Of a stretch of 64,000 nt of DNA, positions 49,581 to 62,925 are shown piece by piece. Source of the stretch: Odiellus spinosus (lineage: Eukaryota; Arthropoda; Arachnida; Opiliones; Phalangiidae); contig OY987227.1 of NCBI GenBank assembly GCA_963920705.1, positions 11,201,602 through 11,265,601 of the forward strand. The letters run 5' to 3'. The translations under genes were made by a program, and so were the position numbers. Below the pieces are notes generated by a model. The model saw nothing but the letters and a program-made list of their open reading frames with translations. It was not told where the DNA came from and searched no databases. How positions within the stretch are numbered: position 1 is the stretch's first letter; every line of letters begins with the position of its first letter.

Positions 49581-50565
49581 AATTGAAATAACCATATACA
49601 CCCCCTGTAAAAATTGAAATGACCATATACACCCCCTGTAAAAATTGAAATAACCATATACACCCCCTGTAAAAATTGAAATAACCATATATACCCCCTG
49701 TAAAAATTGAAATAACCATATACACCCCCCTGTAAAAATTGAAATAACCATATACACCCCCTGTAAAAATTGAAATAACCATATACACCCCCTGTAAAAA
49801 TTGAAATAACCATATACACCCCCTGTAAAAATTGAAATAACCATATACACCCCCTGTAAAAATTGAAATAACCATATACACCCCCTGTAAAAATTGAAAT
49901 AACCATATACACCACCTGTAAAAATTGAAATAACCATATACACCCCCTGTAAAAATTTAAATAACCATATACACCCCCTGTAAAAATTGAAATAACCATA
50001 TACATCCCCTGTAAAAATTGAAATAACCATATACACCCCCTGTAAAAATTGAAATAACCATATACACCCCCTGTAAAAATTGAAATAACCATATACACCC
50101 CCTGTAAAAATCGAAATAACCATATACACCCCCTGTAAAAATTGAAATAACCATATACACCCCCTGTAAAAATTGAAATAACCATATACACCCCCTGTAA
50201 AAATTGAAATAACCATATACACCCCCTGTAAAAATTGAAATAACCATATACACCCCGGTAAAAATTGAAATAATCATATACACCCCCTGTAAAAATTGAA
50301 ATAACCATATACACCCCCTGTAAAAATTGAAATAACCATATACACCCCCTGTAAAAATTGAAATAACCATATACACCCCCTGTAAAAATTGAAATAACCA
50401 TATACACCCCCTGTAAAAATTGAAATAACCATATACACCCCCTGTAAAAATTGAAATAACCATATACACCCCCTGTAAAAATTGAAATAACCATATACAC
50501 CCCCTGTAAAAATTGAAATAACCATATACACCACCTGTAAAAATTGAAATAATCATATACACCCC
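49569..50565 (-). repeat. Satellite D block, reversed (copy 1)
   Basis: About 32 units of 31 bp with few substitutions (CACCACC, ATACCCC and CCCCGG variants). Confidence 0.95.
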
Positions 50566-51370
50566 CTGTAAAAAAATAAATGATAAAAACACCCTCTGTA
50601 AAAAAAAAATGATAAATACACCCCCTGTAAAAAAAAATAATAAATACACCCCCTATTTTGAAAATAAAACACCCCTTTTTTGAAAAATAAAACACCCCTT
50701 TTTTGAAAAATAAAACACCCCTTTTTTGAAAAATAAAACACCCTTTTTTTGAAAATTAAACACCCCTTTTTTGAAAATATAACACCCCTTTTTTCAAAAT
50801 ATAACACCCCTTTTTTCAAAATATAACACCCCTTTTTTGAAAATATAACACCCCTTTTTTGAAAATAAAACACCCCTTTTTTGAAAATAAAACACCCCTT
50901 TTTTGAAAATAAAACACCCCCTTTTGAAAATAAAACACCCTTTTTTGAAAATAATACACCCCTTTTTGAAAATAAAACACCCTTTTTGAAAATAAAACCA
51001 CTTTTTTGGAAAATAAAACCACTTTTTTTGAAAATAAAACACCCCTTTTTGAAAATAAAACACCATTTTTTTGAAAATAAAACACCCCTTTTTTGAAAAT
51101 AAAACACCCCTTTTTTGAAAATAAAACACCCCTTTTTTGAAAATAAAACACCCCTTTTTTGAAAATAAAACACCCCTTTTTTGAAAATAAAACACCCCTT
51201 TTTTGAAAATAAAACACCACTTTTTTGAAAATAAAACACCCTTTTTTGAAAATAAAACACCCCTTTTTTGGAAATAAAACACCCCTTTTTTGAAAATAAA
51301 CCACCCCTTGTTTGAAAATAAACCACCCCTTGTTTGAAAATAAACCACCCTTTTTTTGAAAATAAAACAA
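50566..51370 (-). repeat. Short A block then satellite C block, reversed (copy 1)
   Basis: Three A-type units to about 50,652, then about 32 C units. The right edge switches to CCACCCCTTGTTTG-type units before the AACAACCTTTGAAATTAAAC linker, mirroring the left arm. Confidence 0.95.
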
Positions 51371-51390
51371 CCTTTGAAATTAAACATTAA

Positions 51391-51733
51391 ATTGAGATTG
51401 AGATTGAGAAAAATTGAGATTGAGAAAAATTGAGATTGAGAAAAATTGAGATTGAGAAAAATTGAGATTGAGAAAAATTGAGATTGAGAAAAATTGAGAT
51501 TGAGAAAAATTGAGATTGAGAAAAATTGAGATTGAGAAAAATTGAGATTGAGAAAAATTGAGATTGAGAAAAATTGAGATTGAGAAAAATTGAGATTGAG
51601 AAAAATTGAGATTGAGAAAAATTGAGATTGAGAAAAATTGAGATTGAGAAAAATTGAGATTGAGAAAAATTGAGATTGAGAAATATTGAGATTGAGAAAA
51701 ATTGAGATTGAGAAAAATTGAGATTGAGAAAAA
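51391..51733 (-). repeat. Satellite B block, reversed (copy 2)
   Basis: About 21 units, with one AAATATTGAG variant at about 51,682. Confidence 0.95.
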
Positions 51734-52912
51734 TAATAAATACACCCCCTGTAAAAAAACTAAATAATAAATACCCCCGTAAAAAAACTAAATAATAAAT
51801 ACACCCCCTGTAAAAAAACTAAATAATAAATACACTCCCTGTAAAAAAAAAATAATAAATACACCCCCTGTAAAAAAAAAAATAAATACACCCCCTGTAA
51901 AAAAATAAATAAATACAGCCCCTGTAAAAAAAATAATAAATACACCCCCTGTAAAAAAATAAATAATAAATACACCCCCTGTAAAAAAAATAAATAATAA
52001 ATACACCCCCTGTAAAAAAAAATAATAAATACACCCCCTGTAAAAAAAATAAATAATAAATACACCCCCTGTAAAAAAAAAAATAATAAATACACCCCCT
52101 GTAAAAAAATAAATAATAAATACACCCCCTGTAAAAAATAAATAATAAATACACCCCCTGTAAAAAAAATAAGTAATAAATACACCCCCTGTAAAAAATA
52201 AATAAATACACCCCCTGTAAAAAAATAAATAATAAATACACCCCCTGTAAAAAAATAAATAATAAATACACCCCCTCTAAAAAAATAAATAATAAATACA
52301 CCCCCTGTAAAAAAATAAGTATTAAATACACCCCCTGTAAAAAAAATAAATAATAAATACACCCCCTGTAAAAAAAAATAAATAATAAATACACCCCCTG
52401 TAAAAAAACTAAATAATAAATACACCCCCTGTAAAAAAACTAAATAATAATTACACCCCCTGTAAAAACACTAAATAATAATTACACCCCTGTAAAAAAA
52501 CTAAATAATAAATACATCCCCTGTAAAAAAACTAAATAATAAATACACCTATGTAAGAAAACTAAATAATAAATACACCCCCTGTAAAAAAAATAAATAA
52601 TAATTACACCCCCTGTAAACAAACTAAATAATAAATACACCCCCTGTAAACAAACTAAATAATAAATACACCCCCTGTAAACAAACTAAATAATAAATAC
52701 ACCCCCTGTAAACAAACTAAATAATAAATACACCCCCTGTATACAAACTAAATAATAAATACACCCCCTGTAAACAAACTAAATAATAAATACACCCCCT
52801 GTAAACAAACTAAATAATAAATACACCCCCTGTAAACAAAATAAATATTAAATACACCCCTGTAAAAAAAAAATAATAAATACACCCCCTGAAAAAAAAA
52901 AAAAAAAAAAAA
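51734..52912 (-). repeat. Satellite A block, reversed (copy 2)
   Basis: Same order of spacer variants as copy 1, including the CACCTATGTAAG unit near 52,546, ending in an A run of about 20. Confidence 0.95.
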
Positions 52913-52936
52913 TTTACAAGGGGTACCCCTTGTAAA
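52913..52936. repeat. Palindromic A/D junction (copy 2)
   Basis: The same perfect 24-bp palindrome around GGTACC, followed by the second GGTACC near 52,960. Confidence 0.95.
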
Positions 52937-52963
52937 AAAATTGATTTTTTTTTTCACAAGGGG

Positions 52964-55163
52964 TACCCCCTGTAAAAATTGAAATAACCATATACACCCC
53001 CTGTAAAAATTGAAATGACCATATACACCCCCTGTAAAAATTGAAATAACCATATACACCCCCTGTAAAAATTGAAATGACCATATACACCCCCTGTAAA
53101 AATTGAAATAACCATATACACCCCCTGTAAAAATTGAAATAACCATATATACCCCCTGTAAAAATTGAAATAACCATATACACCCCCCTGTAAAAATTGA
53201 AATAACCATATACACCCCCTGTAAAAATTGAAATAACCATATACACCCCCTGTAAAAATTGAAATAACCATATACACCCCCTGTAAAAATTGAAATAACC
53301 ATATACACCCCCTGTAAAAATTGAAATAACCATATACACCCCCTGTAAAAATTGAAATAACCATATACACCACCTGTAAAAATTGAAATAACCATATACA
53401 CCCCCTGTAAAAATTTAAATAACCATATACACCCCCTGTAAAAATTGAAATAACCATATACACCCCCTGTAAAAATTGAAATAACCATATACACCCCCTG
53501 TAAAAATTGAAATAACCATATACACCCCCTGTAAAAATTGAAATAACCATATACACCCCCTGTAAAAATTGAAATAACCATATACACCCCCTGTAAAAAT
53601 TTAAATAACCATATACACCCCCTGTAAAAATTTAAATAACCATATATACCCCCTGTAAAAATTGAATTAATCATATACACCCCCTGTAAAAATTGAAATA
53701 ATCATATACACCCCCTGTAAAAATTGACATAATCATATACACCCCCTGTAAAAATTGACATAATCATATACACCCCCTGTGAAAATTGAAATAATCATAT
53801 ACACACCCTGTAAAAATTGAAATAATCATATACACCCCCTGTAAAAATTGAAATAATCATATACACCCCCTGCAAAAATTTAAATAATCATATACACCCC
53901 CTGCAAAAATTTAAATAATCATATACACCCCCTGTAAAAATTGAAATAATCATATACACCCCCTGTAAAAATTGAAATAATCATATACACCCCTGTAAAA
54001 TTGAAATAATCATATACACCCCCTCTAAAATTGAAATAATCATATACACCCCCTGTAAAAATTGAAATAATCATATACACCCCTGTAAAATTGAAATAAT
54101 CATATACACCCCCTCTAAAATTGAAATAATCATATACACCCCCTGTAAAAATTGAAATAACCATACACACCCCCATTAAAAATTGAAATAACCATATACA
54201 TCCCCTGTAAAAATTGAAATAATCATATACACCCCTGTAAAATTGAAATAATCATATACACCCCCTGTAAAAATCGAAATAACCATATACACCCCCTGTA
54301 AAAATTGAAATAACCATATACAACCCCTGCAAAAATTGAAATAACCATATACATCCCCTGTAAAAATTGAAATAACCATATACATCCCCTGTAAAAATTG
54401 ATATAACCATATACACCCCCTGTAAAAATTGAAATAATCATATACACCCCCTGTAAAAATCGAAATAACCATATACACCCCCTGTAAAAATTGAAATAAC
54501 CATATACAACCCCTGCAAAAATTGAAATAACCATATACATCCCCTGTAAAAATTGAAATAACCATATACATCCCCTGTAAAAATTGATATAACCATATAC
54601 ACCCCCTGTAAAAATTGAAATAAGAATATACACCCCCTGTAAAAATCGAAATAACCATATACACCCCCTGTAAAAATTGAAATAACCATATACACCCCCT
54701 GTAAAAATTGAAATAACCATATACACCCCCTGTAAAAATTGAAATAACCATATACACCCCCTGTAAAAATTGAAATAACCATATACACCCCGGTAAAAAT
54801 TGAAATAATCATATACACCCCCTGTAAAAATTGAAATAACCATATACACCCCCTGTAAAAATTGAAATAACCATATACACCCCCTGTAAAAATTGAAATA
54901 ACCATATACAACCCCTGCAAAAATTGAAATAACCATATACATCCCCTGTAAAAATTGAAATAACCATATACATCCCCTGTAAAAATTGATATAACCATAT
55001 ACACCCCCTGTAAAAATTGAAATAAGAATATACACCCCCTGTAAAAATCGAAATAACCATATACACCCCCTGTAAAAATTGAAATAACCATATACACCCC
55101 CTGTAAAAATTGAAATAACCATATACACCCCCTGTAAAAATTGAAATAACCATATACACCCCC
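52964..55163 (-). repeat. Satellite D block, reversed (copy 2, with internal higher-order repeat)
   Basis: About 71 units. An AATCATATA subtype fills about 53,670-54,150. A group of units ending in TAAGAATATA occurs at 54,621 and again about 400 bp later at 55,023, so blocks of about 13 units were duplicated. Shortened units (CACCCCTGTAAAATTG) occur near 54,000 and 54,080. Confidence 0.95.
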
Positions 55164-55838
55164 TATTTTGAAAATAAAACACCCCTTTTTTGAAAAATAA
55201 AACACCCCTTTTTTGAAAAATAAAACACCCCTTTTTTGAAAATTAAACACCCCTTTTTTGAAAATTAAACACCCCTTTTTTGAAAATATAACACCCCTTT
55301 TTTGAAAATATAACACCCCTTTTTTCAAAATATAACACCCCTTTTTTCAAAATATAACACCCCTTTTTTGAAAATATAACACCCCTTTTTTGAAAATAAA
55401 ACACCCCTTTTTTGAAAATAAAACACCCCTTTTTTGAAAATAAAACACCCCCTTTTGAAAATAAAACACCCTTTTTTGAAAATAATACACCCCTTTTTGA
55501 AAATAAAACACCCTTTTTGAAAATAAAACCACTTTTTTTGAAAATAAAACACCCCTTTTTGAAAATAAAACACCATTTTTTTGAAAATAAAACACCCCTT
55601 CTTTGAAAATAAAACACCCCTTTTTTGAAAATAAAACACCCCTTTTTTGAAAATAAAACACCCCTTTTTTGAAAATAAAACACCCCTTTTTTGAAAATAA
55701 AACACCCTTTTTTGAAAATAAAACACCCCTTTTTTGGAAATAAAACACCCCTTTTTTGAAAATAAACCACCCCTTGTTTGAAAATAAACCACCCCTTGTT
55801 TGAAAATAAACCACCCTTTTTTTGAAAATAAAACAACC
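55164..55838 (-). repeat. Satellite C block, reversed (copy 2)
   Basis: About 30 C units directly abutting D, without the short A block seen in the other copies. It ends in the same CCACCCCTTGTTTG units and linker. Confidence 0.95.
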
Positions 55839-55856
55839 TTTGAAATTAAACATTAA

Positions 55857-56280
55857 ATTGAGATTGAGATTGAGAAAAATTGAGATTGAGAAAAATTGAG
55901 ATTGAGAAAAATTGAGATTGAGAAAAATTGAGATTGAGAAAAATTGAGATTGAGAAAAATTGAGATTGAGAAAAATTGAGATTGAGAAAAATTGAGATTG
56001 AGAAAAATTGAGATTGAGAAAAATTGAGATTGAGAAAAATTGAGATTGAGAAAAATTGAGATTGAGAAAAATTGAGATTGAGAAAAATTGAGATTGAGAA
56101 AAATTGAGATTGAGAAAAATTGAGATTGAGAAAAATTGAGATTGAGAAAAATTGAGATTGAGAAAAATTGAGATTGAGAAAAATTGAGATTGAGAAATAT
56201 TGAGATTGAGAAATATTGAGATTGAGAAAAATTGAGATTGAGAAAAATTGAGATTGAGAAAAATTGAGATTGAGAAAAAT
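55857..56280 (-). repeat. Satellite B block, reversed (copy 3)
   Basis: About 26 units, with two adjacent AAATATTGAG variants at about 56,197 and 56,213. This is shared with copy 4 but not with copies 1 and 2. Confidence 0.95.
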
Positions 56281-58345
56281 AATAAATACACCCCCTGTAA
56301 AAAAACTAAATAATAAATACCCCTGTAAAAAAACTAAATAATAAATACACCCCCTGTAAAAAAAACTAAATAATAAATACACTCCCTGTAAAAAAAATAA
56401 TAAATACACCCCCTGTAAAAAAAAATAAATAAATACAGCCCCTGTAAAAAAAATAATAAATACACCCCCTGTAAAAAAATAAATAATAAATACACCCCCT
56501 GTAAAAAAAATAAATAATAAATACACCCCCTGTAAAAAAAAAATAATAAATACACCCCCTGTAAAAAAAATAAATAATAAATACACCCCCTGTAAAAAAA
56601 AAAAATAAATACACCCCCTCTGAAAAAATAAATAATAAATACACCCCCTGTAAAAAAAATAAGTATTAAATACACCCCCTGTAAAAAAAAATAAATAATA
56701 AATACACCCCCTGTAAAAAAAAAAAAAAATAATAAATACACCCCCTGTAAAAAACTAAATAATAAATACACCCCCTGTAAAAAAAACTAAATAATAATTA
56801 CACCCCCTGTAAAAACACTAAATAATAATTACACCACCTGTAAAAAAACTAAATAATAAATACACCCCCTGTAAAAAAACTAAATAAATACACCTATGTA
56901 AGAAAACTAAATAATAAATACACCCCCTGTAAACAAAATAAATAATAATTACACCCCCTGTAAACAAACTAAATAATAAATACACCCCCTGTAAACAAAC
57001 TAAATAATAAATACACCCCCTGTAAACAAACTAAATAATAAATACACCCCCTGTAAACAAACTAAATAATAAATACACCCCCTGTAAACAAACTAAATAA
57101 TAAATACACCCCCTGTAAACAAACTAAATATTAAATACACCCCCTGTAAACAAACTAAATAATAAATACACCCCCTGTAAACAAACTAAATAATAAATAC
57201 ACCCCCTGTAAACAAACTAAATAATAAATACACCCCCTGTAAAAAAAAAAAATAATAAATACACCCCCTGAAAAAAAAAAATAATAAATACACCCCCTGT
57301 AAAAAAAAAAATAAATACACCCCCTGTAAAAAAATAAATAAATACAGCCCCTGTAAAAAAAATAATAAATACACCCCCTGTAAAAAAATAAATAATAAAT
57401 ACACCCCCTGTAAAAAAAATAAATAATAAATACACCCCCTGTAAAAAAAATAATAAATACACCCCCTGTAAAAAAAATAAATAATAAATACACCCCCTGT
57501 AAAAAAAAAAATAATAAATACACCCCCTGTAAAAAAATAAATAATAAATACACCCCCTGTAAAAAATAAATAATAAATACACCCCCTGTAAAAAAAATAA
57601 GTAATAAATACACCCCCTGTAAAAAATAAATAAATACACCCCCTGTAAAAAAATAAATAATAAATACACCCCCTGTAAAAAAATAAATAATAAATACACC
57701 CCCTCTAAAAAAATAAATAATAAATACACCCCCTGTAAAAAAATAAGTATTAAATACACCCCCTGTAAAAAAAATAAATAATAAATACACCCCCTGTAAA
57801 AAAAAATAAATAATAAATACACCCCCTGTAAAAAAACTAAATAATAAATACACCCCCTGTAAAAAAACTAAATAATAATTACACCCCCTGTAAAAACACT
57901 AAATAATAATTACACCCCTGTAAAAAAACTAAATAATAAATACATCCCCTGTAAAAAAACTAAATAATAAATACACCTATGTAAGAAAACTAAATAATAA
58001 ATACACCCCCTGTAAAAAAAATAAATAATAATTACACCCCCTGTAAACAAACTAAATAATAAATACACCCCCTGTAAACAAACTAAATAATAAATACACC
58101 CCCTGTAAACAAACTAAATAATAAATACACCCCCTGTAAACAAACTAAATAATAAATACACCCCCTGTATACAAACTAAATAATAAATACACCCCCTGTA
58201 AACAAACTAAATAATAAATACACCCCCTGTAAACAAACTAAATAATAAATACACCCCCTGTAAACAAAATAAATATTAAATACACCCCTGTAAAAAAAAA
58301 ATAATAAATACACCCCCTGAAAAAAAAAAAAAAAAAAAAAAAAAA
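56281..58345 (-). repeat. Satellite A block, reversed (copy 3, doubled)
   Basis: Nearly twice the usual length. The diagnostic CACCTATGTAAG unit appears at about 56,890 and 57,973, showing that an A block of about 1.08 kb was duplicated or that two units fused. Confidence 0.95.
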
Positions 58346-58369
58346 TTTACAAGGGGTACCCCTTGTAAA
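58346..58369. repeat. Palindromic A/D junction (copy 3)
   Basis: Perfect 24-bp palindrome as at 49,516 and 52,913, preceded by an A run of about 25. Confidence 0.95.
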
Positions 58370-58397
58370 AAAATTGATTTTTTTTTTCACAAGGGGT

Positions 58398-60290
58398 ACC
58401 CCCTGTAAAAATTGAAATAACCATATACACCCCCTGTAAAAATTGAAATGACCATATACACCCCCTGTAAAAATTGAAATAACCATATACACCCCCTGTA
58501 AAAATTGAAATAACCATATATACCCCCTGTAAAAATTGAAATAACCATATACACCCCCCTGTGAAAATTGAAATAACCATATACACCCCCTGTAAAAATT
58601 GAAATAACCATATACACCCCCTGTAAAAATTGAAATAACCATATACACCCCCTGTAAAAATTGAAATAACCATATACACCCCCTGTAAAAATTGAAATAA
58701 CCATATACACCCCCTGTAAAAATTGAAATAACCATATACACCACCTGTAAAAATTGAAATAACCATATACACCCCCTGTAAAAATTTAAATAACCATATA
58801 CACCCCCTGTAAAAATTGAAATAACCATATACACCCCCTGTAAAAATTGAAATAACCATATACACCCCCTGTAAAAATTGAAATAACCATATACACCCCC
58901 TGTAAAAATTGAAATAACCATATACACCCCCTGTAAAAATTGAAATAACCATATACACCCCCTGTAAAAATTTAAATAACCATATACACCCCCTGTAAAA
59001 ATTTAAATAACCATATATACCCCCTGTAAAAATTGAATTAATCATATACACCCCCTGTAAAAATTGAAATAATCATATACACCCCCTGTAAAAATTGACA
59101 TAATCATATACACCCCCTGTAAAAATTGACATAATCATATACACCCCCTGTGAAAATTGAAATAATCATATACACACCCTGTAAAAATTGAAATAATCAT
59201 ATACACCCCCTGTAAAAATTGAAATAATCATATACACCCCCTGCAAAAATTTAAATAATCATATACACCCCCTGCAAAAATTTAAATAATCATATACACC
59301 CCCTGTAAAAATTGAAATAATCATATACACCCCCTGTAAAAATTGAAATAATCATATACACCCCTGTAAAATTGAAATAATCATATACACCCCCTCTAAA
59401 ATTGAAATAATCATATACACCCCCTGTAAAAATTGAAATAATCATATACACCCCTGTAAAATTGAAATAATCATATACACCCCCTCTAAAATTGAAATAA
59501 TCATATACACCCCCTGTAAAAATTGAAATAACCATACACACCCCCATTAAAAATTGAAATAACCATATACATCCCCTGTAAAAATTGAAATAATCATATA
59601 CACCCCTGTAAAATTGAAATAATCATATACACCCCCTGTAAAAATCGAAATAACCATATACACCCCCTGTAAAAATTGAAATAACCATATACAACCCCTG
59701 CAAAAATTGAAATAACCATATACATCCCCTGTAAAAATTGAAATAACCATATACATCCCCTGTAAAAATTGATATAACCATATACACCCCCTGTAAAAAT
59801 TGAAATAAGAATATACACCCCCTGTAAAAATCGAAATAACCATATACACCCCCTGTAAAAATTGAAATAACCATATACACCCCCTGTAAAAATTGAAATA
59901 ACCATATACACCCCCTGTAAAAATTGAAATAACCATATACACCCCCTGTAAAAATTGAAATAACCATATACACCCCGGTAAAAATTGAAATAATCATATA
60001 CACCCCCTGTAAAAATTGAAATAACCATATACACCCCCTGTAAAAATTGAAATAACCATATACACCCCCTGTAAAAATTGAAATAACCATATACACCCCC
60101 TGTAAAAATTGAAATAACCATATACACCCCCTGTAAAAATTGAAATAACCATATACACCCCCTGTAAAAATTGAAATAACCATATACACCCCCTGTAAAA
60201 ATTGAAATAACCATATACACCCCCTGTAAAAATTGAAATAACCATATACACCACCTGTAAAAATTGAAATAATCATATACACCCCCTGTA
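58398..60290 (-). repeat. Satellite D block, reversed (copy 3)
   Basis: About 61 units. 58,400-59,690 follows the same variant sequence as 52,968-54,330, including the CACCCCCATTAAAAATTG unit, so the two are a recent duplication. Confidence 0.95.
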
Positions 60291-61050
60291 AAAAAATAAA
60301 TGATAAAGACACCCTCTGTAAAAAAAAAATGATAAATACACCCCCTGTAAAAAAAAATAATAAATACACCCCCTATTTTGAAAATAAAACACCCCTTTTT
60401 TGAAAAATAAAACACCCCTTTTTTGAAAAATAAAACACCCCTTTTTTGAAAATTAAACACCCCTTTTTTGAAAATTAAACACCCCTTTTTTGAAAATATA
60501 ACACCCCTTTTTTCAAAATATAACACCCCTTTTTTCAAAATATAACACCCCTTTTTTGAAAATATAACACCCCTTTTTTGAAAATAAAACACCCCTTTTT
60601 TGAAAATAAAACACCCCTTTTTTGAAAATAAAACACCCCCTTTTGAAAATAAAACACCCTTTTTTGAAAATAATACACCCCTTTTTGAAAATAAAACACC
60701 CTTTTTGAAAATAAAACCACTTTTTTGGAAAATAAAACCACTTTTTTTGAAAATAAAACACCCCTTTTTGAAAATAAAACACCATTTTTTTGAAAATAAA
60801 ATACCCCTTTTTTGAAAATAAAACACCCCTTTTTTGAAAATAAAACACCCCTTTTTTGAAAATAAAACACCCCTTTTTTGAAAATAAAACACCCCTTTTT
60901 TGAAAATAAAACACCCTTTTTTGAAAATAAAACACCCCTTTTTTGGAAATAAAACACCCCTTTTTTGAAAATAAACCACCCCTTGTTTGAAAATAAACCA
61001 CCCCTTGTTTGAAAATAAACCACCCTTTTTTTGAAAATAAAACAACCTTT
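60291..61050 (-). repeat. Short A block then satellite C block, reversed (copy 3)
   Basis: Three A-like units to about 60,372 followed by about 31 C units. The unit order matches copy 1 very closely. Confidence 0.95.
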
Positions 61051-61065
61051 GAAATTAAACATTAA

Positions 61066-61472
61066 ATTGAGATTGAGATTGAGAAAAATTGAGATTGAGA
61101 AAAATTGAGATTGAGAAAAATTGAGATTGAGAAAAATTGAGATTGAGAAAAATTGAGATTGAGAAAAATTGAGATTGAGAAAAATTGAGATTGAGAAAAA
61201 TTGAGATTGAGAAAAATTGAGATTGAGAAAAATTGAGATTGAGAAAAATTGAGATTGAGAAAAATTGAGATTGAGAAAAATTGAGATTGAGAAAAATTGA
61301 GATTGAGAAAAATTGAGATTGAGAAAAATTGAGATTGAGAAAAATTGAGATTGAGAAAAATTGAGATTGAGAAAAATTGAGATTGAGAAATATTGAGATT
61401 GAGAAATATTGAGATTGAGAAAAATTGAGATTGAGAAAAATTGAGATTGAGAAAAATTGAGATTGAGAAAAA
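61066..61472 (-). repeat. Satellite B block, reversed (copy 4)
   Basis: About 25 units with the two adjacent AAATATTGAG variants that identify it as sister to copy 3. Confidence 0.95.
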
Positions 61473-62480
61473 TAATAAATACACCCCCTGTAAAAAAACT
61501 AAATAATAAATACCCCTGTAAAAAAACTAAATAATAAATACACCCCCTGTAAAAAAAACTAAATAATAAATACACTCCCTGTAAAAAAAATAATAAATAC
61601 ACCCCCTGTAAAAAAAAATAAATAAATACAGCCCCTGTAAAAAAAATAATAAATACACCCCCTGTAAAAAAATAAATAATAAATACACCCCCTGTAAAAA
61701 AAATAAATAATAAATACACCCCCTGTAAAAAAAAAATAATAAATACACCCCCTGTAAAAAAAAAAAATAATAAATACACCCCCTGTAAAAAAAAAAAAAA
61801 AATACACCCCCTCTGAAAAAATAAATAATAAATACACCCCCTGTACAAAAAATAAGTATTAAATACACCCCCTGTAAAAAAAAATAAATAATAAATACAC
61901 CCCCTGTAAAAAAAAAAAAAAATAATAAATACACCCCCTGTAAAAAACTAAATAATAAATACACCCCCTGTAAAAAAAACTAAATAATAATTACACCCCC
62001 TGTAAAAACACTAAATAATAATTACACCACCTGTAAAAAAACTAAATAATAAATACACCCCCTGTAAAAAAACTAAATAAATACACCTATGTAAGAAAAC
62101 TAAATAATAAATACACCCCCTGTAAACAAAATAAATAATAATTACACCCCCTGTAAACAAACTAAATAATAAATACACCCCCTGTAAACAAACTAAATAA
62201 TAAATACACCCCCTGTAAACAAACTAAATAATAAATACACCCCCTGTAAACAAACTAAATAATAAATACACCCCCTGTAAACAAACTAAATAATAAATAC
62301 ACCCCCTGTAAACAAACTAAATATTAAATACACCCCCTGTAAACAAACTAAATAATAAATACACCCCCTGTAAACAAACTAAATAATAAATACACCCCCT
62401 GTAAACAAACTAAATAATAAATACACCCCCTGTAAAAAAAAAAAAATAATAAATACACCCCCTGAAAAAAAAAAAAAAAA
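61473..62480 (-). repeat. Satellite A block, reversed (copy 4)
   Basis: Same variant order as copy 3, including the shortened AACTAAATAAATACACC unit next to CTATGTAAG at about 62,082. Confidence 0.95.
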
Positions 62481-62502
62481 TTACAAGGGGTACCCCTTGT
62501 AA
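62481..62502. repeat. Palindromic A/D junction (copy 4)
   Basis: A 22-bp version of the GGTACC palindrome. Here the second GGTACC segment is absent and D starts immediately. Confidence 0.95.
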
Positions 62503-62925
62503 AAATAACCATATACACAACCTGTAAAAATTGAAATAACCATATACACCCCCCTGTAAAAATTGAAATAACCATATACACCCCCTGTAAAAATTGAAAT
62601 AACCATATACACAACCTGTAAAAATTGAAATAACCATATACACCCCCTGTAAAAATTGAAATAACCATATACACCCCCTGTAAAAATTGAAATAACCATA
62701 TACACCCCCTGTAAAAATTGAAATAACCATATACACCACCTGTAAAAACTGAAATAACCATATACACCCCCTGTAAAAATTGAAATAACCATATACACCC
62801 CCTGTAAAAATTGAAATAACCATATACACCCCCTGTAAAAATTGAAATAACCATATACACCCCCTGTAAAAATTGAAATAACCATATACACCCCCTGTAA
62901 AAATTGAAATAACCATATACACCCC
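62503..62925 (-). repeat. Satellite D block, reversed (copy 4)
   Basis: About 14 units with CACAACC and CACCACC variants. Confidence 0.95.
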
